Assembly (NCBI GenBank): GCA_023436615.1
Contig: JAEZIO010000015.1
Coordinates: 1-40,572, forward strand
Direction of reading: 5' to 3'
DNA from: Pseudomonadota bacterium
GTDB taxonomy: Bacteria > Pseudomonadota > Alphaproteobacteria > Sphingomonadales > Sphingomonadaceae
DNA: 40,572 nt
The first letter of the stretch is position 1; the number at the start of each line of letters is the position of its first letter. The translations under genes and the position numbers were made by a program. Positions 32,180-40,050 of the stretch are shown piece by piece. The notes under the pieces are model-generated. The model did no database searches and had not been told where the DNA came from. It worked only from the letters and a program-made list of their open reading frames with translations.

Positions 32180-33370
32180 TCAGGCTCCCTTGCGGTGATA
32201 GCGGTGGGGGACGAACGGCATCGCCGCGACCCGGGCGTCGAACAATTTGCCGCGCTGCTCGACCTTGAGCTCGGTGCCGACCTCGGCGAGCCCGCCCGCG
32301 ACATAAGCCATGGCGATCGGGCGCTGCAGCGACGGCGAGAAGCCGCCGCTGGTGATCTTGCCGACCTCATTGCCTTCGCCGTCGAGCACCAGCGCGCCTT
32401 CGCGGACCGGCTGCCGCCCTTCGACGTCGAAGCCGACGCGCTTCTGGATCGGCCCGTTCTCGATCTCGGCAAGGATCCGCGTCGCGCCGGCGAATCCGCC
32501 TTCGGCGCGGCGCCGCTTCTGGATGGCGAAAGTCAGCCCCGCCATGACCGGCGTCGTTTCGCGGTCGAGGTCGTGGCCGTAGAGCGGTAGCCCGGCCTCC
32601 AGCCGCAGCGAATCGCGCGCGCCGAGACCGACCGGCTTGACGCGCTCGTCGGCAGTCAGCGCATCGGCGAGCTCTTCGACGGCGCTCGCTGGAACCGACA
32701 TTTCGAAGCCGTCCTCGCCGGTATAGCCCGAGCGGCTGATCCACAGCGTCTGTCCCAGCGCCTGGAAGGCGTTGCCCTCCATGAAGCTCAACTCCGCTAC
32801 GCCGGGGACGAGCCCTTCGAGCACCTCGGCCGCCTTCGGGCCCTGGAGCGCCAGCAGCGCCTGCTCGCGCATATGGTCGATGACGATCGAATCGGGCAGC
32901 GCCTCGCGCATCACCTCGATGTCGCCACGCTTGGTCGCCCCGTTGACGACGATGTAGAAATCCTCGCCTCGGCGCGTCGCCATCAAATCGTCGATGATCC
33001 CGCCGCTCGCATCGAGCAGCAGCGAATAGCGCAGCTTGCGGTCAGGAAGCGCCTTCAGCTCGCCCGGCAGCAGCTTCTCGAGCTCGGCGTCCGCGTCGGG
33101 GCCGTGGAGGTAGAGCTGGCCCATGTGGCTGACGTCGAACAGGCCGGCATTTTCGCGGGTCCACAAATGCTCGGCGATGATGCCTTCATATTGGACCGGC
33201 ATCTGGTAGCCGGCGAACTCGACCATCCGGGCGCCATGTCGCCGATGCCAGCCGTCGAGCGGAAGCGTTTGCGGCTCGGGGGGCGGCACGCCTTCGGGGG
33301 CGCCGGTATATTCGGTGCCGCGCGCCTGGTGGTGCTGATCGGTCGGGCCATTATGGACTTCTCGGCTCAT
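32180..33370 (-). CDS. gcvT: Glycine cleavage system aminomethyltransferase (T protein)
   Basis: GcvT transfers the methylene group from GcvH to tetrahydrofolate. The 396-residue protein has GARMVEFAGYQMPVQY, LFDVSHMGQ, RSGYTGEDGFE, LGARDSLRLEAGL and GEVGKITSGGFSP-like SGGFSPSLQRP. Compared with E. coli GcvT it carries about 30 extra N-terminal residues rich in polar and Pro residues. Two adjacent ATGs exist (33373 and 33370); GGAGG is 6 bases from the second and 3 from the first, so the second was used. It is the first gene behind the glycine riboswitch. Confidence 0.96.
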   Translation of the reverse strand: MSREVHNGPTDQHHQARGTEYTGAPEGVPPPEPQTLPLDGWHRRHGARMVEFAGYQMPVQYEGIIAEHLWTRENAGLFDVSHMGQLYLHGPDADAELEKLLPGELKALPDRKLRYSLLLDASGGIIDDLMATRRGEDFYIVVNGATKRGDIEVMREALPDSIVIDHMREQALLALQGPKAAEVLEGLVPGVAELSFMEGNAFQALGQTLWISRSGYTGEDGFEMSVPASAVEELADALTADERVKPVGLGARDSLRLEAGLPLYGHDLDRETTPVMAGLTFAIQKRRRAEGGFAGATRILAEIENGPIQKRVGFDVEGRQPVREGALVLDGEGNEVGKITSGGFSPSLQRPIAMAYVAGGLAEVGTELKVEQRGKLFDARVAAMPFVPHRYHRKGA

Positions 33371-33376
33371 CATTCG

Positions 33377-33436
33377 CCTCCGCGACAGTTTGCGACGCGC
33401 GGTATGACCCGGCTCCGCCTTACCCCCGTCTGTCGC
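33377..33436 (-). promoter_or_regulatory. Expression platform of the glycine riboswitch (SD sequestration)
   Basis: The minus-strand segment GCGACAG (33430-33436), at the 3' end of aptamer 2, is perfectly complementary to CTGTCGC (33382-33388), which abuts the gcvT ribosome site GGAGG (33377-33381). The same region also supplies CAGAC (33428-33432) to aptamer-2 stem P1 by pairing with GTCTG (33495-33499). The two pairings share three bases and exclude each other, so glycine binding should free the ribosome site: an ON switch. Pairing is seen; the mechanism is inferred. Confidence 0.6.
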
Positions 33437-33597
33437 TGCGCCTGAGAGCTTTGCCCCTTCGGCGGCCCCGGCTTCGTGAGGCCGGCGCACTTTCCAGACT
33501 GTCCGGGCGCGCGCGGTCCGGTGGCCTGAGAGATTCCGGGGGCGGTTGCTCCTTCGGCGCCGCCAAATGTCTGAAACATTTGGCGAACTCTCCCGCG
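33423..33597 (-). promoter_or_regulatory. Tandem glycine riboswitch
   Basis: Two glycine aptamers lie in the gcvT leader. Aptamer 1 begins GCGGGAGAG, has a variable hairpin with arms GCCAAATG/CATTTGGC, the core GCCGAAGGAGCAA (33546-33558) and CTCAGGC (33524-33530), and leads into GGACAG. Aptamer 2 has GCCGAAGGGGCAA (33451-33463), CTCAGGC (33440-33446) and ends ACAGACGGGG. These are the invariant blocks of the glycine riboswitch, which controls glycine cleavage genes. A TTGACT at 33657-33662 could be the -35 of the operon promoter, but no good -10 is seen. Confidence 0.95.
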
Positions 33598-33604
33598 CTG
33601 CCCT

Positions 33605-33622
33605 CCGGCGGAGCCCCGCCGG
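33605..33622 (-). terminator. GC hairpin between the lipoprotein gene and the riboswitch
   Basis: CCGGCGG and CCGCCGG form a perfect 7-bp stem with a 4-base loop, about 50 bp after the lipoprotein stop and just before aptamer 1. No U-run follows, so termination is uncertain; it may simply insulate the riboswitch fold. Confidence 0.35.
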
Positions 33623-33671
33623 CGACGGACGGAGCCTTGGCTGCGCCCGCGAGCCGAGTCAACGCCGCAAA

Positions 33672-34304
33672 TCAGCGCGTCGCGTTGTAGCGAAGCTGCT
33701 CCGCCGTCAGTTGAAAGCCGACCAGGTGCTGGAAGCTTGCGGTCGCCACCGCGGCCCGGATCGCGGGGTCGCTCAGCGGGTCGACCGCCGCGCCAGGATC
33801 GCCGGCCTTGCGCGGCCGCCTCAGGATGTCGCGAACGTTCTCGGGAAGAGTCGCGGCCGATCGTGAAATCCGCGCCGTGGCCTGCGCCGAGGTCTGCGCT
33901 CTTATGCTTCCGGCGGCGAAATTGAGCGCCACCCCGCCGACGCGCTTGGCGACCACGCGGTCGCCCGCCTGCACCACGACGTCGAAGAAAGGCAGGATCA
34001 CCTGGCGCGGCTGCGACGGGTCGCGGCGCGTTGCGACCACGTCGAAGGTCGCCGTCGACACGACTTCCTGGCCGGCTTCCTGGCAGAAGTCGCGGACATT
34101 GGTGATCGCCGCTTCGATGTCGATCGCATCGGCGGATCTGCTTCCGGCCGGGTCGAACAAGGTGATGTCGCCGGTCGCGGCGGGGATCGCCACCTGGGGG
34201 CAGGCGCTTCGGATCGTATAGATACCCCCTTCCTCGATATTGCCGCTGCGCGCGCAGCCGGCGAGCAGGGCGAGGACCATCATCGAGGCGAGACGTAGCT
34301 TCAC
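33672..34304 (-). CDS. Lipoprotein of unknown function
   Basis: A 210-residue lipoprotein whose family I do not recognise. From the GTG at 34304 it begins MKLRLASMMVLALLAGC, an ideal lipoprotein signal with the cysteine at 17, and AAGGA lies 10 bases upstream; starting at the inner Met would remove the basic n-region. The mature protein has two conserved-looking cysteines (SACPQVAIP and DFCQEAGQE) and a segment VILPFFDVVVQAGDRVVAKRVGG that could be a beta-rich domain. The C-terminus is helical (FQHLVGFQLTAEQL). It is divergent from ispH and is followed by the riboswitch region. Probably exported to an envelope membrane. Confidence 0.8.
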   Translation of the reverse strand: MKLRLASMMVLALLAGCARSGNIEEGGIYTIRSACPQVAIPAATGDITLFDPAGSRSADAIDIEAAITNVRDFCQEAGQEVVSTATFDVVATRRDPSQPRQVILPFFDVVVQAGDRVVAKRVGGVALNFAAGSIRAQTSAQATARISRSAATLPENVRDILRRPRKAGDPGAAVDPLSDPAIRAAVATASFQHLVGFQLTAEQLRYNATR

Positions 34305-34340
34305 GGGCGTTTTTCCTTGGGCGGTCGCAGGGTCGGCGCT

Positions 34341-34369
34341 GTCATAGGAACCGCCTTTCATTGCTGCAA
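34341..34369 (-). promoter_or_regulatory. Candidate promoter for the lipoprotein gene
   Basis: On the minus strand TTGCAG (34364-34369) and TATGAC (34341-34346) are 17 bp apart, about 37 bp before the GTG start. Both hexamers are reasonable sigma70 matches. Confidence 0.5.
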
Positions 34370-34391
34370 GCGAGCGCTTACATCGCCGCCC

Positions 34392-35339
34392 ATGTCGGAC
34401 GACCGGCCTCCGTTGCATGTGCTGATCGCCGCCCCGCGCGGCTTCTGCGCGGGCGTCGACCGCGCGATCCAGATCGTCGAGCTTGCGCTCGAGCGGTTCG
34501 GAGCACCCGTCTATGTGCGGCACGAGATCGTCCACAACCGCTTCGTCGTCGATCGGCTGAAGAAGCTGGGCGCCATTTTCGTAGACGAGCTCGACGAGGT
34601 GCCTGACGATCGGCCGGTAGTGTTCTCGGCGCATGGAGTTCCCAAGTCGGTCCCCGACAACGCACGCGACCGCGGCCTGTCGTTCGTCGACGCGACCTGC
34701 CCGCTGGTTTCGAAGGTCCATCGTCAGGCCGAACGCCTGATAGCCGACGGGCTGCATATCCTTTTCATAGGCCATGCCGGCCATCCGGAGGTCATCGGCA
34801 CGTTCGGCCAGGTGCCTCCGGGCTCGATCACGCTCGTCGAAACGGTCGCGGACGCACGCGTGGTCGAGGTCGCCGATCCGGGCCGCGTCGCGTTCCTCAC
34901 CCAGACGACCCTGTCGGTGGACGACACGGCGGCGATCGTCGAGGCGCTCAAGCTGCGTTTTCCCGAAATCCGCGCACCGCGGAGCGAGGACATCTGCTAC
35001 GCGACATCGAACCGGCAGGCCGCGGTCAAGGCGATCGCGCGCGAATGCGACAGGATGCTGGTGATCGGCGCGCCCAACAGCAGCAATTCGCTTCGCCTCG
35101 CCGAAGTCGCCGAGCGGCTGAACGTGCCGGCGCGGCTGATCGAGCGCGCCTCGCAGATCGACTGGGATTGGCTCGGCCAGCCGCAGACGCTGGGCGTGAC
35201 CGCGGGAGCCTCGGCGCCCGAAGTGCTGGTGCGCGAAGTCGTCGACGCCCTGCGCGAGCGTTTCGAGGTGACCGAGGAAATCGCCGACCACACGCCCGAG
35301 CGGATGGTATTCAAGCTGCCGCGCGAACTCGTCGCCTGA
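34392..35339 (+). CDS. ispH: 4-hydroxy-3-methylbut-2-enyl diphosphate reductase
   Basis: IspH (LytB) is the last enzyme of the MEP isoprenoid pathway, making IPP and DMAPP. The 315-residue protein has the three iron-sulfur ligands C19 (APRGFCAGVDRAI), C103 (DATCPLV) and C202 (EDICYATSNRQ), plus VFSAHGVP and TAGASAPE. The ATG at 34392 gives the normal length; the frame is open a little further upstream. A palindromic repeat separates it from rnhA. Confidence 0.97.
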   Translation: MSDDRPPLHVLIAAPRGFCAGVDRAIQIVELALERFGAPVYVRHEIVHNRFVVDRLKKLGAIFVDELDEVPDDRPVVFSAHGVPKSVPDNARDRGLSFVDATCPLVSKVHRQAERLIADGLHILFIGHAGHPEVIGTFGQVPPGSITLVETVADARVVEVADPGRVAFLTQTTLSVDDTAAIVEALKLRFPEIRAPRSEDICYATSNRQAAVKAIARECDRMLVIGAPNSSNSLRLAEVAERLNVPARLIERASQIDWDWLGQPQTLGVTAGASAPEVLVREVVDALRERFEVTEEIADHTPERMVFKLPRELVA

Positions 35340-35346
35340 TTCCTCG

Positions 35347-35424
35347 TCATTGCGAGCGCAGCGAAGCAATCCAGGGCAACCCGCAATCTGCTGGATTGCT
35401 TCCTCGCTTCACTCCTCGCAATGA
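35347..35424. repeat. Nested palindromic repeat, copy C
   Basis: Outer arms TCATTGCGAG (35347-35356) and CTCGCAATGA (35415-35424); inner arms GAAGCAATCCAG (35363-35374) and CTGGATTGCTTC (35391-35402). It is the same length as copy A (78 bp) and fills almost the whole gap between ispH and rnhA. Confidence 0.92.
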
Positions 35425-35433
35425 CCGGCGCCT

Positions 35434-35880
35434 ATGGCTGATCTGCCGAAAGTCGAAATCTACACGGACGGCGCCTGTCGCGGGAATCCCGGGCCCGGCG
35501 GCTGGGCGGCGCTTCTTCGTACCCGCGACAAGGAACGCGAGATCAGCGGCGGCGAACCCTTGACCACGAACAACCGGATGGAGCTGCTCGCGGCCATCGA
35601 GGCGCTGAACGCACTCAAGCGCCCGTGCCGGGTCGAGCTTCATACCGACAGCAACTATGTGCGCGACGGGATCACGAAATGGATCCACGGGTGGCGGCGC
35701 AACGGCTGGCGGACCGCCGACAAGAAGCCCGTCAAGAACGCCGAGCTATGGCAGCAGCTGCTCGACGCGACGGCGCCTCACCAGGTCAAGTGGCACTGGG
35801 TGAAGGGACATAGCGGCCATCCCGAGAACGATCGCGTCGATGCGCTCGCCTGCGCCGAGGCCGACAAGCAGAAAGTCTAG
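35434..35880 (+). CDS. rnhA: Ribonuclease HI
   Basis: RNase HI cuts the RNA strand of RNA-DNA hybrids. The 148-residue protein has the four carboxylates D12 (IYTDGACRGNPGPGGW), E50 (NNRMEL), D72 (HTDSNYV) and D136, and the catalytic-loop H126 (VKGHSGHPEND). It starts 9 bp after repeat copy C. Its TAG overlaps the stop of the convergent oxidoreductase gene as CTAG. Confidence 0.98.
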   Translation: MADLPKVEIYTDGACRGNPGPGGWAALLRTRDKEREISGGEPLTTNNRMELLAAIEALNALKRPCRVELHTDSNYVRDGITKWIHGWRRNGWRTADKKPVKNAELWQQLLDATAPHQVKWHWVKGHSGHPENDRVDALACAEADKQKV

Positions 35881-36968
35881 CGAAAACGCGCGGGCGAGAA
35901 GGCCGCGGGGTCGATGTGCGCGATCATGGAATCCGGCTCCGAGCCCAGGAGCACCGCAGCCGCCATTTTCGCCGCGGCCGGCGCTGTCTGAATGCCGAAA
36001 CCGCCCTGGCCGGCGCACCAGAAGAAGCCCGTCGCCAATGGCTCGAAACCGTAGACCGGCAGCCGGTCGGGTGCGAAGCTGCGGAGACCGGCCCAGCTCC
36101 GCTCGACCGCCTCGACCGGCCAGTCGACCACCTTTCCGAAGCGGTCGATGGCGATCGCCACGTCCAGCTCATCGGGTGCGGCGTCGCACGGGTCGGTGTC
36201 TATCTCGTCGTGCGGGCTTAGCCACACGGTGCGGTCTCCTTCCCCCTTGAAGTAGAAAGTGCCGTCGGTGTCGTCGACCAGCGGCAGGTCGCGAAGTCCG
36301 GACCTGCCCACGCGAAGCTGCACCATCGTCCTGCGCTTCGGCCGGATGCCGAGCGGCGGCACGCCGGCGGCGATCGCGACGTCGTCCGCCCATGCCCCCG
36401 CCGCATTGACGATGACCGCGGCGGCGACCGTCGATCCATCGGCCAGTTGGGCGATCCAGCGGCCTGCGTCGCGACGCGTCGATCGCACCAGGCTGGCGGT
36501 CGAGACCTCGCCGCCCGCTCGCCGGAATTGCGCGAGATAGGCTGCGTGCAGGCCCCCCACATCGATATCCGCACAGCCCGGCTCGAACAGCGCTCGCCGC
36601 CATTCCGCGCGAATTCCCGGCACCATCGTTTCCAGCTCTTCGCGCTCGACGACGCGCGCTTCGACTGCTCCCGGAAGCTCGGGGAGCTCGCCTCGAGTCA
36701 GGTGGAGATCGCCGCGCGTTCGCAGGTAACCGTTGGCGGAAAATCCGGCCGGCGGGCGTTCGAGGAAGCTGCGGGACGCGCTCGTCAATTGCGCGACGAT
36801 TGGTCCGCCATAGCTTTCGAGCCAGAAGGCGGCGGAGCGGCCGGTCGAATGGAATCCGCACTGGGACTCGCCCTCGACGATGATCGATTTGCGATGCGGG
36901 GCGATTTCGGCCCCGAGGCTCGCTCCGGCGATTCCGCCACCGACGATCAGGACATCATATTCATTCAC
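35877..36968 (-). CDS. DAO-family FAD-dependent oxidoreductase
   Basis: A 363-residue flavoprotein with the N-terminal FAD motif VLIVGGGIAGASLGAEIA and the DAO-fold landmarks HSTGRSAAFW, VVNAAGAWADDVA and FFWCAGQGGFGIQTAPA near the C-terminus. The first (DauA-like) pattern resembles D-arginine/glycine-type dehydrogenases that use membrane electron acceptors, but the substrate cannot be assigned. The ATG at 36968 was used; there is a second in-frame-looking CAT nearby on the other side, which is not needed. It is divergent from cpaA. Confidence 0.88.
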   Translation of the reverse strand: MNEYDVLIVGGGIAGASLGAEIAPHRKSIIVEGESQCGFHSTGRSAAFWLESYGGPIVAQLTSASRSFLERPPAGFSANGYLRTRGDLHLTRGELPELPGAVEARVVEREELETMVPGIRAEWRRALFEPGCADIDVGGLHAAYLAQFRRAGGEVSTASLVRSTRRDAGRWIAQLADGSTVAAAVIVNAAGAWADDVAIAAGVPPLGIRPKRRTMVQLRVGRSGLRDLPLVDDTDGTFYFKGEGDRTVWLSPHDEIDTDPCDAAPDELDVAIAIDRFGKVVDWPVEAVERSWAGLRSFAPDRLPVYGFEPLATGFFWCAGQGGFGIQTAPAAAKMAAAVLLGSEPDSMIAHIDPAAFSPARFR

Positions 36969-37017
36969 TGTCGGCGATGGTTACGGTTTTGAAAGCCGCG
37001 CCGTCTACCTCGGCGGC

Positions 37018-37491
37018 ATGATGAATGTCGCGTTCACCGAAATATTGCTGGGGCTGCTCGCGCTGCTGCTGGTCATCGCAGCGGCGATCGACGTCCGCAC
37101 CTATACGATTTCGAATCGCCTGAACCTCGCGGTTGCGCTTCTCGCGCCGCTTTTCTGGTGGTCTGTCGCTTTGCCTGTCTGGCCCGGAGTGGCGCTTCAG
37201 CTCGCGGTCGCGGCCGCTGTCTTCGTGCTGCTCGCGCTCGCTTTCTACGCCGGGATGATGGGCGGCGGCGACGTCAAGCTGGCGGCCGCTGTCGCACTGT
37301 GGCTCGCTCCACCGGATACGCTGCGCTTCCTGGTCTTCATGTCTCTTGCCGGGGGCGTGCTCACCGTGGCGCTGCTCATCGCCCATCGCCTGCGGTCCAG
37401 GCCGGGCCGGCCGGAGATCCCGTACGGAGTCGCCATCGCGGTGGGTGCGCTCGCAATTCTCGCCCAACGCTTTCTTAACCAATTTGCCTGA
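37018..37491 (+). CDS. cpaA: Prepilin peptidase CpaA (A24 family)
   Basis: CpaA cleaves the leader of Flp/Tad pilins at the inner membrane. The 157-residue protein is almost entirely hydrophobic helices and has the two catalytic aspartates in AAIDVRTYTISN and GMMGGGDVKLA. This is the short form without an N-methylation domain. Two adjacent ATGs (37018 and 37021) are possible. It opens the cpa gene run; the pilin gene itself is not in the window and may lie elsewhere. Confidence 0.9.
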   Translation: MMNVAFTEILLGLLALLLVIAAAIDVRTYTISNRLNLAVALLAPLFWWSVALPVWPGVALQLAVAAAVFVLLALAFYAGMMGGGDVKLAAAVALWLAPPDTLRFLVFMSLAGGVLTVALLIAHRLRSRPGRPEIPYGVAIAVGALAILAQRFLNQFA

Positions 37492-37536
37492 TGTCTGTCG
37501 CAATTCGACGGGGCCCGCAGGGGAGGCGTTTTCGCC

Positions 37537-38547
37537 ATGGACTTTAAGAAGATCGTGCTTCTGGTTGGAGCGCTCATGGTCGCGGCCGTGACCGCAATCA
37601 TGGCCAAGAACATGTTTGCCGGAGCGGGCGCGCAGCAAGCTGCCGCGGCGCCGGTCGTGCCGCAGGGCCCGAAGGTCCTCGTGGCCAAGAAGCCGCTTCC
37701 GGTCGGCACCATCATCGATCCGACGATGATTGGCTTCGAGCTTTGGCCGAAGGACTCCGTCCAGCCCTCATTCTTCCAGGAAGGCACTCCCGGCGCTGAT
37801 GCTTCGAAGCTGCTCGGCACCGTCGTGCGCTACCCGATCACCGCGGGCCAGCCGCTCACCCGCGGCGCCCTGGTCGGCCCCGAAGACCGCGGCTTCCTCG
37901 CCGCGGCGCTTGGCCCGGGCATGCGCGCGGTCACCGTTCCGGTGAACGCTTCGACGGGCCTCGCCGGCTTCGTCTTCCCGGGCGACCGTGTCGATCTGGT
38001 CCTCACCCAGGACGTGAAGGGCAGCGGCGAGGGTGAACCCCTGCGCGTGTCCGAAACCATCGTCCGCAACGTTCGCGTACTCGCAACGGACCAGCGTTTC
38101 ACGGACAAGGACGAGGACGGCAAGACCGTCATCAAGTCCGCGTCCAACGTCACTCTCGAAGCCACTCCGCGAATCGCCGAGAAGATCGCCGTCTCGCAGA
38201 GCATGGGCACGCTCTCGCTCTCGCTCCGGTCGATCGCCGACCAGACGTCGGAGCTCGAGCGCGCCGTCGCCTCGGGTGACGTCAAAGTGCCCCAGGGCAC
38301 CAATCCGGCCGACGAACGGCGCCTCCTGACCGCGTTCGCAAACCGGCCGATGGACAACAACACCACCTTCACCACCGGCGGCGACGTGTCGCGTTTCCAG
38401 CGCCGCACAGTCCCTGCCGCCCCCGCCGCGCCCCCAGCGGGCGCTTCGGGCGGCGCGCCTGCCGGCGCGGCCGCTGTCCCGGCCGGACCTGTCGTCCGGA
38501 TCGCGCGCGGCAATGAAATCTCGGTCGTTCCCGTGGGAGCTCGCTAA
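37537..38547 (+). CDS. cpaB: Flp pilus assembly protein CpaB
   Basis: CpaB (RcpC) is a periplasmic part of the Tad pilus machine. The 336-residue protein has an N-terminal membrane helix (IVLLVGALMVAAVTAIMA), a SAF domain (VLVAKKPLPVGTIID) and the CpaB/RcpC domain (RAVTVPVNASTGLAGFV, FPGDRVDLVLT). The region near residues 290-320 is a low-complexity Ala/Pro/Gly linker. GGGGAGG lies 10 bases before the ATG. Confidence 0.94.
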   Translation: MDFKKIVLLVGALMVAAVTAIMAKNMFAGAGAQQAAAAPVVPQGPKVLVAKKPLPVGTIIDPTMIGFELWPKDSVQPSFFQEGTPGADASKLLGTVVRYPITAGQPLTRGALVGPEDRGFLAAALGPGMRAVTVPVNASTGLAGFVFPGDRVDLVLTQDVKGSGEGEPLRVSETIVRNVRVLATDQRFTDKDEDGKTVIKSASNVTLEATPRIAEKIAVSQSMGTLSLSLRSIADQTSELERAVASGDVKVPQGTNPADERRLLTAFANRPMDNNTTFTTGGDVSRFQRRTVPAAPAAPPAGASGGAPAGAAAVPAGPVVRIARGNEISVVPVGAR

Positions 38548-38548
38548 C

Positions 38549-40027
38549 ATGACCACTCATCACTTCATGCGCCGCGCGCGGCTCAGTACCGCGCTCGCCG
38601 CCCTCGCTATCGCCGTGCCGCTGGCTTTGGTGCCCGTTGCTCCGGCAGCGGCCCAGAGCGCAGGCCCGGCCTACAAGCCGAGCCGCCAGATCGCGATGTC
38701 GAGCGGCGAAGGGCAGATGATCAACCTGCCCAAAAGGGTAGCGAGCGTCTGGACGTCGAACCCCGACGTTGCCGACGTCTACGTAAACTCGCCGCGGCAG
38801 ATCAACATCTTCGGCAAGAAGATGGGCGACGCGACGGTGATCGCCACCGCGTCCGACGGATCGGTCGTCTACGGCGCCAACGTCCACGTCAGCCAGAATC
38901 TCGGCGCCGTGAACGACGTCATCCGCGCCGCCATGCCGGGGAGCGACATCAGCGTCACTCCGATCGGCCAGATCGCGGTGATCAACGGCACCGTCAGCTC
39001 GCCCGAAGAGGCCGAGCAGGCGCAAGCGATCGTCACGTCGGTCCTCAACCCCGGAATCAAGCCGGGAGAGGCGCTCAACGTGGTTCCGGTCAACCGGCTT
39101 CGCACGGCAGTGCCGCTGCAGGTGACGCTGAAGGTCAAGATCGCTGAAGTGAGCCGCGACCTGCTCAAGCAGATCGGCGTCAACCTGCTCGCCAACACCG
39201 GTGGCAAGTTCAACATCGGCGTCCTTCAGGGCGGCGGCATCTTCCTTCCCGAGCCCGGCGAGGCGTCGGACCAGGCGGGCCAGATCATCCGCAACCCGGT
39301 CGGATCGACCATCTCGGCCGCCGGCAAGCTGTTCGGTCTCGACCTCATCAGCTCGCTCGACCTCGCGGAGACCGACGGCTTCGTGACGACGCTGGCCGAG
39401 CCCAACCTCACGGCGCTGTCCGGCGAAACCGCCAGCTTCCTCGCCGGCGGCGAATTCCCGATCCCGGTGTCGCAGTCGCTCGGCTCGATTTCGATCGAGT
39501 ACAAGCAATACGGCGTCGCATTGGCCTTCACTCCGATCGTCCTTGGCGACGGCCGCATCTCGATGCGCGTCCGGCCCGAGGTCAGCGAGCTGTCCGATGC
39601 CGGTTCGATCAAGATCAACGGCTTCAACGTGCCCGCGCTGACGACGCGCCGGGCCGAGACGACGCTCGAGCTTGGCTCCGGCCAGAGCTTCATGCTCGCC
39701 GGCCTGCTGCGCAACTCCAACACCAACAATGTCGAAAAGGCGCCGTTCCTCGGGGATCTGCCGATCCTCGGAGCGCTGTTCCGCTCGACGAAGTTCCGCA
39801 GGCAGGAAACGGAGCTCGTGATCATCGTCACGCCGTACCTCGTTCGGCCGGTCAGCGGCCGGATGGCGCTTCCGACCGACGGCTATCGCGCGCCGACCGC
39901 GGGCGAGCAGACCTGGCTCGGGCAGAACTTCATGGGTGTCAGCGGCCGCGCGCCGGTCGCCCCGGCGCCTGCACCGGCGATCGGCGGCACTGCCGCCACT
40001 GCCGCTGCCCCGGGCTTCAAGCTGTGA
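38549..40027 (+). CDS. cpaC: Type II/Tad secretin CpaC
   Basis: CpaC (RcpA) forms the outer-membrane pore for the Flp pilus. The 492-residue protein has a Sec signal peptide (cut near PAAAQS), an N-terminal secretin-associated domain (NLPKRVASVWTSNPDVADV), a BON-like segment (IAVINGTVSSPEEAEQA) and the secretin core with TTLAEPNLTALSGETASFLAGGEFP region and the terminal VIIVTPYLVRPV. The ATG at 38549 is 1 bp after the cpaB stop with GGGAG ahead. Confidence 0.95.
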   Translation: MTTHHFMRRARLSTALAALAIAVPLALVPVAPAAAQSAGPAYKPSRQIAMSSGEGQMINLPKRVASVWTSNPDVADVYVNSPRQINIFGKKMGDATVIATASDGSVVYGANVHVSQNLGAVNDVIRAAMPGSDISVTPIGQIAVINGTVSSPEEAEQAQAIVTSVLNPGIKPGEALNVVPVNRLRTAVPLQVTLKVKIAEVSRDLLKQIGVNLLANTGGKFNIGVLQGGGIFLPEPGEASDQAGQIIRNPVGSTISAAGKLFGLDLISSLDLAETDGFVTTLAEPNLTALSGETASFLAGGEFPIPVSQSLGSISIEYKQYGVALAFTPIVLGDGRISMRVRPEVSELSDAGSIKINGFNVPALTTRRAETTLELGSGQSFMLAGLLRNSNTNNVEKAPFLGDLPILGALFRSTKFRRQETELVIIVTPYLVRPVSGRMALPTDGYRAPTAGEQTWLGQNFMGVSGRAPVAPAPAPAIGGTAATAAAPGFKL

Positions 40028-40050
40028 GCCGCTCGATGAGAAAGGATGCG

